From positions 124,001 to 188,000 of the forward strand of contig NZ_JBAFWT010000004.1 in assembly GCF_043195195.1 (NCBI RefSeq): a stretch of 64,000 nucleotides of DNA, given 5' to 3'. The translations under genes were made by a program, and so were the position numbers. Under the pieces are notes generated by a model. It was not told the DNA's origin. It was given only the letters and a program-made list of their open reading frames with translations, and searched no databases. The DNA comes from NCEH01 sp043195195 (lineage in GTDB: Bacteria > Pseudomonadota > Alphaproteobacteria > Rhizobiales > Xanthobacteraceae). Position 1 is the stretch's first letter. Each line of letters begins with the position of its first letter. This document shows positions 26,566-37,169 of the stretch, piece after piece.

Positions 26566-27258
26566 ATGCCCGGCGCGCGCGCCCCGCACGATCCGCTGGT
26601 GGCGCCCCTGAGCGAGAGCGCCGCCACGCGCCTGCCGCTGACGTCGGCGGGCATGCGCATCGGCCTGTTCGGCGGCAGCTTCAATCCCGCCCATGCGGCG
26701 CACCGCGCCGCCAGCCTGCTGGCGCTGCGGCGGCTCGGGCTGGACCGGGTCTGGTGGCTGGTGACCCCCGGCAACCCCTTGAAGGACAACCGCAACCTGC
26801 CATCCCTGGCGCAGCGGGTGGTGTTCGCGCGTGAGGTTGCCCATCACCCGCTGATCGACGTGACCGGGGTCGAGGCGCGGCTCGGCACGCGCTATAGCTA
26901 CGAGACCGTCGCGGCGCTGCGGGCGCGCCTGCCGCAGGTGCGGTTCGTGTGGCTGATGGGGGCGGACAATCTCGCCCATTTCAGCCGCTGGCAGCGCTGG
27001 CGGGATCTGGCCGGGCAGGTGCCCATCGCCGTGGTGGACCGGATGGGCGACAGCCTCGCCGCCACGGCCTCGCTCGGCGCCCAGGCGCTCGGGCGATTCC
27101 GGATCGACGAGAGCGACGCGGCGATCCTGCCCACCCTCAAGCCGCCCGCCTGGGTATTCCTCCATGGGATGAAATCCCCCATTTCCTCAACGGGAATTCG
27201 CGCCGCACAAGGGGAGGCGGCATGGCCCGCGCGTGGGGCCTCCGGCCACAAGTCTTGA
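26566..27258 (+). CDS. nadD: Nicotinate-nucleotide adenylyltransferase
   Basis: The protein converts nicotinate mononucleotide and ATP to deamido-NAD. The core starts MRIGLFGGSFNPAHAAHR (HIGH-like nucleotidyltransferase motif, here NPAHAAH) and includes WWLVTPGNPLKDNRNLPSLAQR and MGADNLAHFSRW. The ATG at 26566 gives 230 residues with a 29-residue extension before the core; starting at 26653 would give the compact form. Both are possible. The C-terminal tail after the core (SPISSTGIRAAQGE) contains the ISSTxIR family motif. Confidence 0.93.
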   Translation: MPGARAPHDPLVAPLSESAATRLPLTSAGMRIGLFGGSFNPAHAAHRAASLLALRRLGLDRVWWLVTPGNPLKDNRNLPSLAQRVVFAREVAHHPLIDVTGVEARLGTRYSYETVAALRARLPQVRFVWLMGADNLAHFSRWQRWRDLAGQVPIAVVDRMGDSLAATASLGAQALGRFRIDESDAAILPTLKPPAWVFLHGMKSPISSTGIRAAQGEAAWPARGASGHKS

Positions 27259-27373
27259 TTTTTCGTTGATTTGCGTGCATTTTGCTGTGGTAGCCTCAGG
27301 GTTCGGCATCGCCAGCCCCAGGAGTCTGCGTTAATTTTCGAGAGGATTTGGACCACTGTCCACGACGGCTCTC

Positions 27374-27751
27374 ATGGCGGCCGCCCCCAACCCGGCGCCC
27401 GCATCGATTTCCGAAGCGCCTGACGCTGAGGAAGTCCTCGCCCTCGTTACCGCCCAGCTGGACGACGACAAGTCGGAAGACATCGTCTCCATCGATCTGC
27501 GGGGCAAAACAGCGATCGCCGATTACATGGTGGTGGCGTCCGGCCGTTCGCAGCGGCATGTGGGCGGCATTTCCGAGCATCTCATTGAGGCGCTCAAGGC
27601 GGCCGGTGTGCGCGAAGTCCGCGTCGAAGGCCAGCCGGCCTGCGATTGGGTGCTCATCGACGCCGGGGACGTGATCATTCACGTCTTCCAGCCCGAGGTT
27701 CGCAGCTTCTATTCCATTGAGAAGATGTGGTCCGGGACCGCGCGCGCCTGA
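27374..27751 (+). CDS. rsfS: Ribosomal silencing factor RsfS (Iojap)
   Basis: The 125-residue protein binds L14 and blocks subunit joining when nutrients are scarce. Conserved family segments are DIVSIDLRGKTAIADYMVVASG, RHVGGISEHLIEALKAAG, EGQPACDWVLIDAGDVIIHVF and RSFYSIEKMW. It lies between nadD and rlmH, the classic order. The 115 bases after nadD probably contain a promoter. Confidence 0.96.
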   Translation: MAAAPNPAPASISEAPDAEEVLALVTAQLDDDKSEDIVSIDLRGKTAIADYMVVASGRSQRHVGGISEHLIEALKAAGVREVRVEGQPACDWVLIDAGDVIIHVFQPEVRSFYSIEKMWSGTARA

Positions 27752-27787
27752 TGGCGCGCGGCGTTTCCTATTCGGGCTGAGCGCGCG

Positions 27788-28270
27788 GTGCGCATTCTGC
27801 TGGTATGCATCGGCCGGCTGAAAGCCGGGGCCGAACGAGATCTTGTGACACGCTATTTCGAGCGGGCGCGCGCCAGCGGCCGCGCGCTCGGGCTCACTGG
27901 CTTCGAAACCCTCGAATTTGCCGAATCCGCCGCGCGTCGCGCGGAAGATCGCATGGCCGAGGAAGGCGCGACCCTGCTTGCCGCGATTCCCGCCGGCGCG
28001 ATCCTCGTCGCCTTGGATCCGCGCGGCCGCGCCCTCTCCAGCGAAGATTTTTCCACCCGCATCCAGCTGGACCGAGACGCCGGCGCGTCCGCTTTCTGCC
28101 TGGTCATCGGCGGCGCGGATGGCCTGTCGGATGCGGTGCGCGCCCGCGCCGGCCTGATGCTGGCGTTCGGGGCGGCGACCTTTCCCCATCAATTGGTGCG
28201 CGTCATGCTGGCCGAGCAGCTCTATCGCGCCACCACGATTCTGTCGGGCCATCCCTATCATCGGGCCTGA
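27788..28270 (+). CDS. rlmH: 23S rRNA pseudouridine-1915 N3-methyltransferase
   Basis: The 160-residue SPOUT methyltransferase methylates a pseudouridine in helix 69 of 23S rRNA after subunit joining. Seen are MRILLVCIGRLKAG, LDPRGRALSSEDFS, FVIGGADG-like FCLVIGGADGL and PHQLVRVMLAEQLYRATTILSGHPYHR, the knotted SAM-binding C-terminus. Start is GTG at 27788, 36 bases after the stop of rsfS. It is co-oriented with the nadD-ctpA block. Confidence 0.96.
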   Translation: MRILLVCIGRLKAGAERDLVTRYFERARASGRALGLTGFETLEFAESAARRAEDRMAEEGATLLAAIPAGAILVALDPRGRALSSEDFSTRIQLDRDAGASAFCLVIGGADGLSDAVRARAGLMLAFGAATFPHQLVRVMLAEQLYRATTILSGHPYHRA

Positions 28271-28362
28271 CGGGCGCGGCGTCGCGCCAAGCCCGCTGTG
28301 CCAAGGGCAAAGCTGTGCGATGGTTTACACATCCTCAACTCCACGCGGTTAAGTCTGCGTTC

Positions 28363-29685
28363 ATGGTATTTCGCGCCCGGCCCTTCCTCTTCGTGGTGGC
28401 GATCGGCTTCGCGCTCGCGCAAGCCGGGATTGCGCGCGGCCAGTCGGCGGCGCCCGCTCCCCCGGTGCCGGTCCCCCGGCCAACGCGCGCCGCACCCGCC
28501 ACGGATACCGAGGCGCTGCAGAACGAGCTGAAGCGCAACGCGGCCTTCCAGGCCCAGCTTCAGGCGGATCTCGCCAGCGCCACCGGCGACCGGGGCAAGC
28601 TCTCGCAGATGCTGGTGGAGACCACGACGCACATTCGCGACGTCGAACAGCAACTGACCGATGTCGAACGCCGCATGACCGAATTGGACCGCAGCCGCGC
28701 CACGCTTGCCGCCTCCCTGCTGAGCCGGCGCGAAGTGCTCGCGGACGTGCTGGCCGCTCTGGTGCGGATGGGTCGCAATCCGCCGCCCGCGCTTCTCATG
28801 CGTCCGGACGATGCGCTCGATGCGGTGCGCTCCGCGATCCTGCTCGGCGCCCTGCTGCCGGAAATGCGGGTGGAGGCGGAGACGCTCGCCGCCGACTTCG
28901 CCGAGCTGAACCGCGTGCGGGTCGAGTTGACGACCGCCCGGGACACGCTGAACACGCTGCGCACCTCGCTCGGGGAGGATCGCGCCCGCATTGCCGCTCT
29001 CGTCACCGAGCGCCAAAGGCGCCAGGCGGAAAATAATACCACGCAGACTGCGGACAAGGCTCAGGCTGATTCGCTGGCCAAGGCCAGCGGCGACGTGCAC
29101 GATCTCGTGACCCGGCTTGAAACGGAGGTCGCGCCCGCCGCGCGCGCCGCCGATGCGGCCCGCAGCGCACCGGCCGATTCCCCTGCGGCAGGAGGGGTGG
29201 GCAAGACCCAGGTGGCGGCCTTGTCAAATCCAGCGCGGCTGTCGCCCGCCATCGCCTTTACCGAGGCCAAAGGCTTGCTGCCATTGCCGGTTGCTGGCGT
29301 CCGGCTGCGCGATTTCGGCACCTCGGACGGGCTCGGCGGCACGGAAAAGGGCATCACCATCGGCACGCGGGCGGGCGCGCAAGTGGCGGCGCCAAGCGAC
29401 GGCTGGGTGGTTTATGCCGGGCCTTTCCGCTCCTATGGTCAACTCTTGATCATAAATGCGGGCGGGGGCTACCATATTCTCATGGCGGGAATGGAGCGCA
29501 TCACCGTGGACCTCGGGCAGTTCGTTCTGACCGGAGAACCCGTGGCGGTGATGGGAAACGGCCCCAAGGCGGCAAATGCGGCCTCGGGACAGCCCCATTT
29601 ATATGTCGAATTCCGGAAAGACGGAAATTCAATCGATCCCGCCCCCTGGTGGGCGGCAACGGACAGTCAGAAGGTGCGCGGATGA
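28363..29685 (+). CDS. EnvC-type murein hydrolase activator (degenerate LytM domain)
   Basis: The 440-residue periplasmic protein has a signal peptide (MVFRARPFLFVVAIGFALA, cleavage near ARGQS). A long coiled-coil region follows (about residues 45-270, with ELKRNAAFQAQLQADLASA), and then a C-terminal M23/LytM domain starting around GITIGTRAG. The usual HxGxD metal site of M23 peptidases is replaced (GITIG), while SGQPHLYVEFRKDG keeps the last His. The domain is therefore probably catalytically inactive, as in EnvC, and activates an amidase during cell separation. The ATG at 28363 was chosen for the signal peptide. Its stop overlaps the ctpA start (ATGA). Confidence 0.9.
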   Translation: MVFRARPFLFVVAIGFALAQAGIARGQSAAPAPPVPVPRPTRAAPATDTEALQNELKRNAAFQAQLQADLASATGDRGKLSQMLVETTTHIRDVEQQLTDVERRMTELDRSRATLAASLLSRREVLADVLAALVRMGRNPPPALLMRPDDALDAVRSAILLGALLPEMRVEAETLAADFAELNRVRVELTTARDTLNTLRTSLGEDRARIAALVTERQRRQAENNTTQTADKAQADSLAKASGDVHDLVTRLETEVAPAARAADAARSAPADSPAAGGVGKTQVAALSNPARLSPAIAFTEAKGLLPLPVAGVRLRDFGTSDGLGGTEKGITIGTRAGAQVAAPSDGWVVYAGPFRSYGQLLIINAGGGYHILMAGMERITVDLGQFVLTGEPVAVMGNGPKAANAASGQPHLYVEFRKDGNSIDPAPWWAATDSQKVRG

Positions 29686-31031
29686 TGCGTCGTACGTCTC
29701 TATTTCTCTTTGGCGTTGCGGCCGGCGCCCTTGTGGCCGTCGCGGCGACCCAGCCGGGTCTGCTGTCCAGCATGACCGCGCAGGCCGCCTCGTCCGACAC
29801 CTACCGGCAGCTCAACCTGTTCGGCGACGTGTTCGAGCGCGTGCGGTCGGATTATGTCGAGAAGCCCGATGACGCCAAGCTGGTGGAAACCGCCATCAAC
29901 GGCATGCTTCAGGGCCTCGATCCGCACTCCTCCTACATGGACGCGAAGAGCTTCCGCGACATGCAGGTGCAGACCCGCGGCGAATTCGGCGGCCTCGGCA
30001 TCGAGGTCACCATGGAAGACGGCCTCGTGAAGGTCATCGCGCCGATCGACGACACCCCGGCGGCCAAGGCCGGCGTTCAGGCCGGCGACATCATCACCAA
30101 GCTCGACGACGACCAGGTGCAGGGCCTGACCCTGAATCAGGCGGTGGAGAAGATGCGCGGCGCGGTCAACACGCCGATCCGCCTGACCATCGCCCGCAAG
30201 GGCCAGGACAAGCCGATCGAGATCAAGGTGGTTCGCGACAACATCAAGATCCGTGCCGTGCGCTCGCGTGTGGAGAATGGCGATATCGCCTATCTGCGCA
30301 TCACCTCGTTCAACGAGCAGACCTTCGACAATCTGAAGAAGGCCATCGAGGACACCACCGCCCAGATTGGCCCCGACAAGATCAAGGGCTATATCGTCGA
30401 CCTGCGCAACAATCCCGGCGGTCTCCTGGATCAGGCGATCGCCGTGTCGGATGCGTTCCTGGACAAGGGCGAGATTGTCTCCACCCGCGGCCGCAATGCG
30501 GACGAGACTCAGCGCTTCAATGCCCGCGGCGGTGACCTCACCAAGGGCAAGCCGGTGATCGTGCTGACCAACGGTGGCTCGGCCTCGGCCTCGGAAATCG
30601 TCGCCGGCGCCCTGCAGGACCACAAGCGCGCGACCATTCTCGGCTCGCGCACGTTCGGCAAGGGCTCGGTGCAGACCATCATCCCGCTCGGCGGCAACGG
30701 CGCGCTGCGGCTCACCACGGCGCGCTATTACACGCCGTCGGGCCGCTCGATCCAGGCCAAGGGCATCGAGCCGGACATCATCCTGGTCCAGGACCTGCCG
30801 GACGACCAGAAGGCGAAGCTCGGGGCCGCCGCCGGCGACACGACGCGCGGCGAGGCCTCGCTGAAGGGCCACCTGAAGAACGGCGACGACGAGCAGGCGG
30901 GTTCGCCCTCCTACGTTCCGGCCGATCCCAAGGACGATACGCAGCTGAAGATGGCGGAGGAACTGCTGGAAGGCACCATCAAGAACGCCGCCTTCCCGCC
31001 GAATCCCAACAAGACGACCTCGGCGAACTGA
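29682..31031 (+). CDS. ctpA: Carboxy-terminal processing protease (S41)
   Basis: This 449-residue serine protease is anchored or exported by an N-terminal hydrophobic segment (SLFLFGVAAGALVAVAAT). Domains in order are an N-terminal S41 helical part, PDZ (about residues 100-180, GLGIEVTMEDG and VQAGDIITKLDDDQVQGL), and the S41 core. There GGSASASEIVAGAL holds the catalytic Ser, and FGKGSVQT the Lys. It trims C-termini of envelope proteins, often activators of peptidoglycan hydrolases, which matches its translational coupling to the EnvC gene (4-base overlap). Confidence 0.96.
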   Translation: MMRRTSLFLFGVAAGALVAVAATQPGLLSSMTAQAASSDTYRQLNLFGDVFERVRSDYVEKPDDAKLVETAINGMLQGLDPHSSYMDAKSFRDMQVQTRGEFGGLGIEVTMEDGLVKVIAPIDDTPAAKAGVQAGDIITKLDDDQVQGLTLNQAVEKMRGAVNTPIRLTIARKGQDKPIEIKVVRDNIKIRAVRSRVENGDIAYLRITSFNEQTFDNLKKAIEDTTAQIGPDKIKGYIVDLRNNPGGLLDQAIAVSDAFLDKGEIVSTRGRNADETQRFNARGGDLTKGKPVIVLTNGGSASASEIVAGALQDHKRATILGSRTFGKGSVQTIIPLGGNGALRLTTARYYTPSGRSIQAKGIEPDIILVQDLPDDQKAKLGAAAGDTTRGEASLKGHLKNGDDEQAGSPSYVPADPKDDTQLKMAEELLEGTIKNAAFPPNPNKTTSAN

Positions 31032-31063
31032 ATCAGAAGCTGAGGTTCGTCGCCTAAGCATGC

Positions 31064-31095
31064 GACCCGCCGGTGAATCCGGCGGGTCTTTTTTT
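31064..31095 (+). terminator. Intrinsic terminator after ctpA
   Basis: A 10-bp perfect stem (GACCCGCCGG / CCGGCGGGTC, arms 31064-31073 and 31079-31088, loop TGAAT) is followed by seven T residues. It ends the obgE-to-ctpA transcription direction and separates it from the ATP synthase operon. Confidence 0.92.
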
Positions 31096-31432
31096 GCCGG
31101 AAAAATAGTGTTGCCGGTTTCCGGGGGAAAGCCCGCGCCGAAGGTCGCCCTTGTCACGTTTTTTGGGCAAAGCGACGGCGCAAAAGGAAAATTTCTGCCC
31201 TTAGGGCATGGAATTGCGCGCTAATCCGGGGTGCGGTGCGTCAATGCGGCACTGTGCCCTTCACTCGGTCGTGTTGCCGCTTCGCAAAGCCTGTGTTAGG
31301 CAACCCCGACTTCCGGGGACCGGGCGTGCCGGTCTTTCGGGGGGGAACATCGATATTCCCAACAGATCAAGGGTTTGGGTCTCCTGACGCGCGGATCGCG
31401 TGGCGGAGGTTGCGGACCCGAGAGAGGCGCGG
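31096..31432 (+). promoter_or_regulatory. Leader and promoter region of the ATP synthase operon
   Basis: About 340 bases without a gene lie between the ctpA terminator and atpH. TTGCCG at about 31275 followed 16 bases later by TTAGGC is a plausible alphaproteobacterial sigma-70-like promoter. Several short GC hairpins occur (for example TGCCC-TTA-GGGCA near 31197), none with a T-tract. The exact start site cannot be told. Confidence 0.35.
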
Positions 31433-31986
31433 GTGGCGGAGACGATCGTGTCAGGCATGGCGGGGCGCTATGCGACCGCACTGTTCGAATTGGCGAACGA
31501 GGCGGGAACCCTCGACGCCGTGCAGGCAGACCTCGGCATGTTGTCGGGCCTGATCGCGGAGAATGCCGACCTCGGCCGTCTCGTGCGCAGCCCGGTCTTC
31601 GGTGCCGAGGAGCAGGCCCGCGCCATTGCGGCGGTGATGCAGAGCATCGGCATCACCGGCATCACCGCGAATTTCGTCAAGCTCGTGGCCAGCAACCGCC
31701 GTCTGTTCGCGCTGCCGTCCATGATTTCCGGATTCAACGCTCTGGTCGCCGCCCATCGCGGCGAGGTGACGGCGCAGGTGACTGCCGCCGAGCCGCTGAG
31801 CGACGCCCATATTGCCGCGCTCAAGGAAGCGCTGGCTCAAAAGACCGGCAAGGACGTGAGCCTCGACGTGACCGTCGACCCGTCCATCATCGGTGGTCTG
31901 ATCGTGAAGCTCGGCTCGCGCATGGTCGATGCTTCTTTGAAGACCAAACTCAATTCTATCCGGCATGCGATGAAAGAGGTCCGCTG

Positions 31987-31987
<1 letters not shown>
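31433..31987 (+). CDS. atpH: F1 ATP synthase delta subunit
   Basis: The 184-residue subunit links F1 to the peripheral stalk. It reads MAETIVSGMAGRYATALFELA at the N-terminus, and near the C-terminus VDPSIIGGLIVKLGSRMVDASLKTKL, the family signature. The GTG at 31433 is preferred because AGAGAGG lies just upstream and the length then matches relatives; an upstream GTG at 31400 would add 11 residues. The ATG of atpA overlaps this stop by one base. Confidence 0.95.
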
Positions 31988-33516
<1,529 letters not shown>

Positions 33517-33546
33517 GCCTTTCCTCGAGATTGATGGACGGGCGCA

Positions 33547-34416
33547 ATGGCGAGCCTGAAAGAACTTAGAAACCGGATCGCCTCGGTCAAGGCGACGCAG
33601 AAGATCACCAAGGCGATGCAAATGGTCGCCGCGGCGAAGCTGCGTCGCGCCCAGACCATGGCCGAGGCCGCGCGTCCGTTCGCCGAGCGCATGGAAGCCG
33701 TGCTCGGCAACCTCGCCTCCGGCGTCACGGTGAGCGCCGATACACCGCTTCTGCTCGCGGGTACCGGCAAGGATCAGAACCATCTGCTCCTCGTCTGCAC
33801 CTCCGAGCGTGGCCTGTGCGGTGCGTTCAACACCCAGATCGTGCGTTTCGCGCGCGAGCGGGCCTATTCGTTGATTGCCCAGGGCAAGGACGTGAAGTTC
33901 TTCTGCGTCGGCCGCAAGGGCTACGACCAGCTGCGCCGCACGTTCCCGAACCAGATCGTCGAGTTGGTGGATCTGCGCGCCGTGCGCACGCTGGGCTTCG
34001 TCAACGCCCAGGACATCGCCGAAAAGATCATCGCCCGCTTCAATAAGGGCGAGTTCGATGTCTGCACCCTGTTCTTCTCGCGCTTCAAGTCGGTGATCTC
34101 CCAGATCCCGACCGGCCAGCAGATCATCCCCGCCACCTTCGAGCAGAAGGGCGGCGAGGCCATGCCTTACGATTACGAGCCGGACGAGGGCGAAATCCTC
34201 GCCGACCTGCTGCCGCGCAATCTTGCGGTGCAGGTGTTCCGCGCGCTGCTGGAAAATCAGGCGTCCTTCTATGGCTCGCAGATGAGCGCCATGGACAACG
34301 CCACCCGCAATGCGGGCGAGATGATCAAGAAGCAGACCCTCATCTACAACCGCACGCGCCAGGCCATGATCACGAAGGAACTCATCGAGATCATCTCCGG
34401 CGCAGAAGCGCTCTGA
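33547..34416 (+). CDS. atpG: F1 ATP synthase gamma subunit
   Basis: The 289-residue central-stalk subunit begins MASLKELRNRIASVKATQKITKAMQ-like sequence and ends with the conserved helix MSAMDNATRNAGEMIKKQTL-type segment near residues 240-262, both diagnostic of AtpG. It rotates inside the alpha/beta hexamer. It lies between atpA and atpD in the normal alphaproteobacterial order. Confidence 0.97.
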   Translation: MASLKELRNRIASVKATQKITKAMQMVAAAKLRRAQTMAEAARPFAERMEAVLGNLASGVTVSADTPLLLAGTGKDQNHLLLVCTSERGLCGAFNTQIVRFARERAYSLIAQGKDVKFFCVGRKGYDQLRRTFPNQIVELVDLRAVRTLGFVNAQDIAEKIIARFNKGEFDVCTLFFSRFKSVISQIPTGQQIIPATFEQKGGEAMPYDYEPDEGEILADLLPRNLAVQVFRALLENQASFYGSQMSAMDNATRNAGEMIKKQTLIYNRTRQAMITKELIEIISGAEAL

Positions 34417-34450
34417 CGGCAGCGCGGTCGAGACACAAGGACGACGAACT

Positions 34451-35887
34451 ATGGCCAAACCCACCGGACGCATCTCTCAGGTCATCGGCGCCGTCGTCGA
34501 CGTGCAGTTCGACGGCCACCTGCCGGCAATTCTCAACGCCCTGGAAACCACCAACCAGGGCAATCGCCTGGTGCTGGAAGTGGCCCAGCATCTCGGCGAG
34601 AGCACCGTGCGCACCATCGCCATGGACTCGACCGAAGGTCTGGTGCGCGGCCAGCCGGTGGCCGACACCGGCGCGCCGATCCAGGTGCCCGTGGGCGAAG
34701 CCACCCTCGGCCGCATCATGAACGTCATCGGCGAGCCGGTTGACGAACTCGGCCCGATCGTCGGCGAGATGGTTCGCGCCATCCACCAGGAAGCCCCGAC
34801 CTACGCCGAGCAGTCCACCGAAGCCGAAATTCTCGTGACCGGCATCAAGGTGGTCGACCTGCTGGCGCCTTACTCCAAGGGCGGCAAGATCGGCCTGTTC
34901 GGCGGCGCCGGCGTGGGCAAGACCGTGCTCATCATGGAGCTGATCAACAATATCGCGAAGGCGCACGGCGGCTATTCCGTGTTCGCCGGCGTCGGCGAGC
35001 GCACCCGCGAGGGCAACGATCTCTATTACGAGATGATCGAGTCCAAGGTGAACGTGGACCCGCACGAGCATGACGGCTCGGCTGCCGGCTCCAAGTGCGC
35101 CCTGGTCTATGGCCAGATGAACGAGCCCCCGGGCGCCCGCGCCCGCGTCGCGCTGACCGGCCTGACCGTCGCCGAGCATTTCCGCGACCAGGGCCAGGAC
35201 GTGCTGTTCTTCGTGGACAACATCTTCCGCTTCACCCAGGCCGGCTCGGAAGTGTCGGCTCTGCTCGGCCGTATCCCTTCGGCGGTGGGCTATCAGCCGA
35301 CGCTCGCCACCGACATGGGCGCGCTACAGGAACGCATCACCACCACCACCAAGGGTTCGATCACCTCGGTGCAGGCCATCTATGTGCCCGCCGACGATCT
35401 GACCGACCCGGCGCCCGCCGCCTCGTTCGCCCATCTGGACGCGACCACCGTGCTCTCGCGCTCGATCGCGGAAAAGGGCATCTATCCCGCGGTGGATCCG
35501 CTGGACTCCACCTCGCGCATCCTGTCCCCGCTGGTGATCGGCGAGGAGCACTATAATGTGGCCCGTCAGGTGCAGCAGACCCTGCAGCGCTACAAGTCGC
35601 TCCAGGACATCATCGCCATTCTCGGCATGGACGAGCTGAGCGAAGAGGACAAGCTGGTGGTGTCGCGCGCCCGCAAGATCGAGCGCTTCCTCAGCCAGCC
35701 GTTCCATGTGGCCGAAGTGTTCACCGGCTCGCCCGGCAAGCTGGTTGACCTCGCCGACACCATCAAGGGCTTCAAGGGCCTGGTGGAAGGCAAGTATGAT
35801 CACCTTCCCGAAGGTGCTTTCTACATGGTGGGAACCATTGAGGAAGCCATCGAGAAGGGCAAGAAGATGGCGGCGGAAGCCGCCTGA
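34451..35887 (+). CDS. atpD: F1 ATP synthase beta subunit
   Basis: The 478-residue catalytic subunit has the P-loop GGAGVGKTVLIMELINNIA, DVLFFVDNIFRFTQAGSEVSA with the catalytic-site acidic residues, and the beta signature segment HLDATTVLSRSIAEKGIYPA. It binds and forms ATP in the F1 head. The gap to atpC is about 120 bases, the largest in the operon, and holds no visible gene or terminator. Confidence 0.98.
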   Translation: MAKPTGRISQVIGAVVDVQFDGHLPAILNALETTNQGNRLVLEVAQHLGESTVRTIAMDSTEGLVRGQPVADTGAPIQVPVGEATLGRIMNVIGEPVDELGPIVGEMVRAIHQEAPTYAEQSTEAEILVTGIKVVDLLAPYSKGGKIGLFGGAGVGKTVLIMELINNIAKAHGGYSVFAGVGERTREGNDLYYEMIESKVNVDPHEHDGSAAGSKCALVYGQMNEPPGARARVALTGLTVAEHFRDQGQDVLFFVDNIFRFTQAGSEVSALLGRIPSAVGYQPTLATDMGALQERITTTTKGSITSVQAIYVPADDLTDPAPAASFAHLDATTVLSRSIAEKGIYPAVDPLDSTSRILSPLVIGEEHYNVARQVQQTLQRYKSLQDIIAILGMDELSEEDKLVVSRARKIERFLSQPFHVAEVFTGSPGKLVDLADTIKGFKGLVEGKYDHLPEGAFYMVGTIEEAIEKGKKMAAEAA

Positions 35888-36006
35888 TCACACGCGCCTG
35901 AGCCTGCGGGCCCGAAGGGTGACAGAGGCCGGCCCCGTGCCCCGCGCAAGCGGATGCAGGGCCGGCATCGAACGCATAAAGGCCCCGCGCGGTCGGAGAC
36001 ACACAG

Positions 36007-36426
36007 ATGGCCACCTTCCCCTTTGAGCTCGTCTCACCCGAGAAGCTCCTCTTTTCCGGCCAGGTGCAGGAAGTGGGCGTGCCGGGAACCGAAGGCGATT
36101 TCGGTGTCATGGCCGGCCATGCGCCGTTCATTGCCACCTTGCGCCCGGGCATCCTGACCATTCACGCCGATGGCGGCGCCAAGCGTCTGTTCGTGCGCGG
36201 CGGCCTTGCCGAGGTGAACCCCACGGGCCTCACCGTGCTCGCCGAGCGGGCGGTGCCGGTGGAAGAGATCAAGCCGGAAATGCTGCGCCAGCTCATCAAG
36301 GATGCGCAGGAAGATATCGCGGACGCCCGCACCGACGAGGCGCGCCAGCGCGCCGAGTCGCAGGTGTCCGATCTCAAGCAGGTGCTGGACATTCTGGTGC
36401 CTGGCGAAGCGCCGCTGCCGCACTGA
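36007..36426 (+). CDS. atpC: F1 ATP synthase epsilon subunit
   Basis: The 139-residue protein starts MATFPFELVSPEKLLFSGQV and has the epsilon-type GTEGDFGVMAGHAPFIATLRPG segment, then a C-terminal helical pair that can inhibit ATP hydrolysis. It ends the atpHAGDC operon and is followed by a strong terminator. The F0 genes are not in this window; in this bacterial group they are elsewhere. Confidence 0.96.
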   Translation: MATFPFELVSPEKLLFSGQVQEVGVPGTEGDFGVMAGHAPFIATLRPGILTIHADGGAKRLFVRGGLAEVNPTGLTVLAERAVPVEEIKPEMLRQLIKDAQEDIADARTDEARQRAESQVSDLKQVLDILVPGEAPLPH

Positions 36427-36459
36427 CAGGCCCCGCTTTCAGGCGCCCCCGTTTGGGAC

Positions 36460-36487
36460 AAAAAGGCCGGCTCACGCCGGCCTTTTT
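36460..36487 (+). terminator. Bidirectional intrinsic terminator after atpC
   Basis: Arms AAAAAGGCCGGC (36460-36471) and GCCGGCCTTTTT (36476-36487) flank a TCAC loop, giving a 12-bp stem ending in five T residues. It ends the ATP synthase operon and can also serve the convergent rppH gene, whose stop is 59 bases away. Confidence 0.92.
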
Positions 36488-36545
36488 CGTCTCCCGGCCT
36501 CCGGCCCTCGTTGCTTTTCGGCCTTCGGGCGTCGGGCCGCGTGCC

Positions 36546-37052
36546 TCACGCCCCGGCGAACCGCCGGAACTCGTGGATCACCCGCTCATAGACCGGGCGC
36601 TTGAACGGCACCACCAGCTCGGCCGTGCGGTCGAGATCCTCCCAGCGCCAGTGCACGAACTCGGCCTTGTGCTTGCCGCCGCCGGGCTTGAGGATTTCGA
36701 TCTCCCCTTCGGCGCCGGTGAAGCGCAGGGCGAACCAGCGCTGGGTCTGGCCGCGATATTTACCCCTCCAGGCCTCGCCCGCGATGCGGCCCGGTAGATC
36801 GTAGTTCAGCCAATCCTCCACTTCGCCCAGTCGAACGACGGAGCGGATCGAGGTCTCCTCGTACAATTCCCGCAGCGCCGCCTCGAACGGCTGCTCCCCG
36901 GCATCGATGCCGCCCTGCGGCATCTGCCAGGAATGCTCCATGTTCAAATGTTCCGGCCCGCCGGCGCGCTGGCCCATGAAAACCCGGCCGGCCTGGTTGA
37001 ACACGGCAAGGCCGACGCAGCGACGATAGGGAAGGTCTTCCTGACGCTTCAT
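36546..37052 (-). CDS. rppH: RNA 5'-pyrophosphohydrolase (Nudix)
   Basis: The 168-residue Nudix enzyme removes pyrophosphate from mRNA 5' ends and so starts decay. The Nudix box is GGIDAGEQPFEAALRELYEE at about residues 48-67; the N-terminus YRRCVGLAVFNQAGRVFMGQR and EHSWQMPQGG fit RppH. The ATG at 37052 starts MKRQEDLPYRRC. A longer reading frame upstream is ignored because family members start here. It sits beside the ATP synthase operon, the arrangement common in the order. Confidence 0.95.
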   Translation of the reverse strand: MKRQEDLPYRRCVGLAVFNQAGRVFMGQRAGGPEHLNMEHSWQMPQGGIDAGEQPFEAALRELYEETSIRSVVRLGEVEDWLNYDLPGRIAGEAWRGKYRGQTQRWFALRFTGAEGEIEILKPGGGKHKAEFVHWRWEDLDRTAELVVPFKRPVYERVIHEFRRFAGA

Positions 37053-37169
37053 TGACGTACCTCTTTTGCCCGCAGGCTTGCCCCTGCTTAGCAAATCAAG
37101 ACGGTTTCCGCGCGACTACGGTGCGCGCGCGACCGGGAAATCTTCGCCCCCGGTCCCGCGCGACCCGGC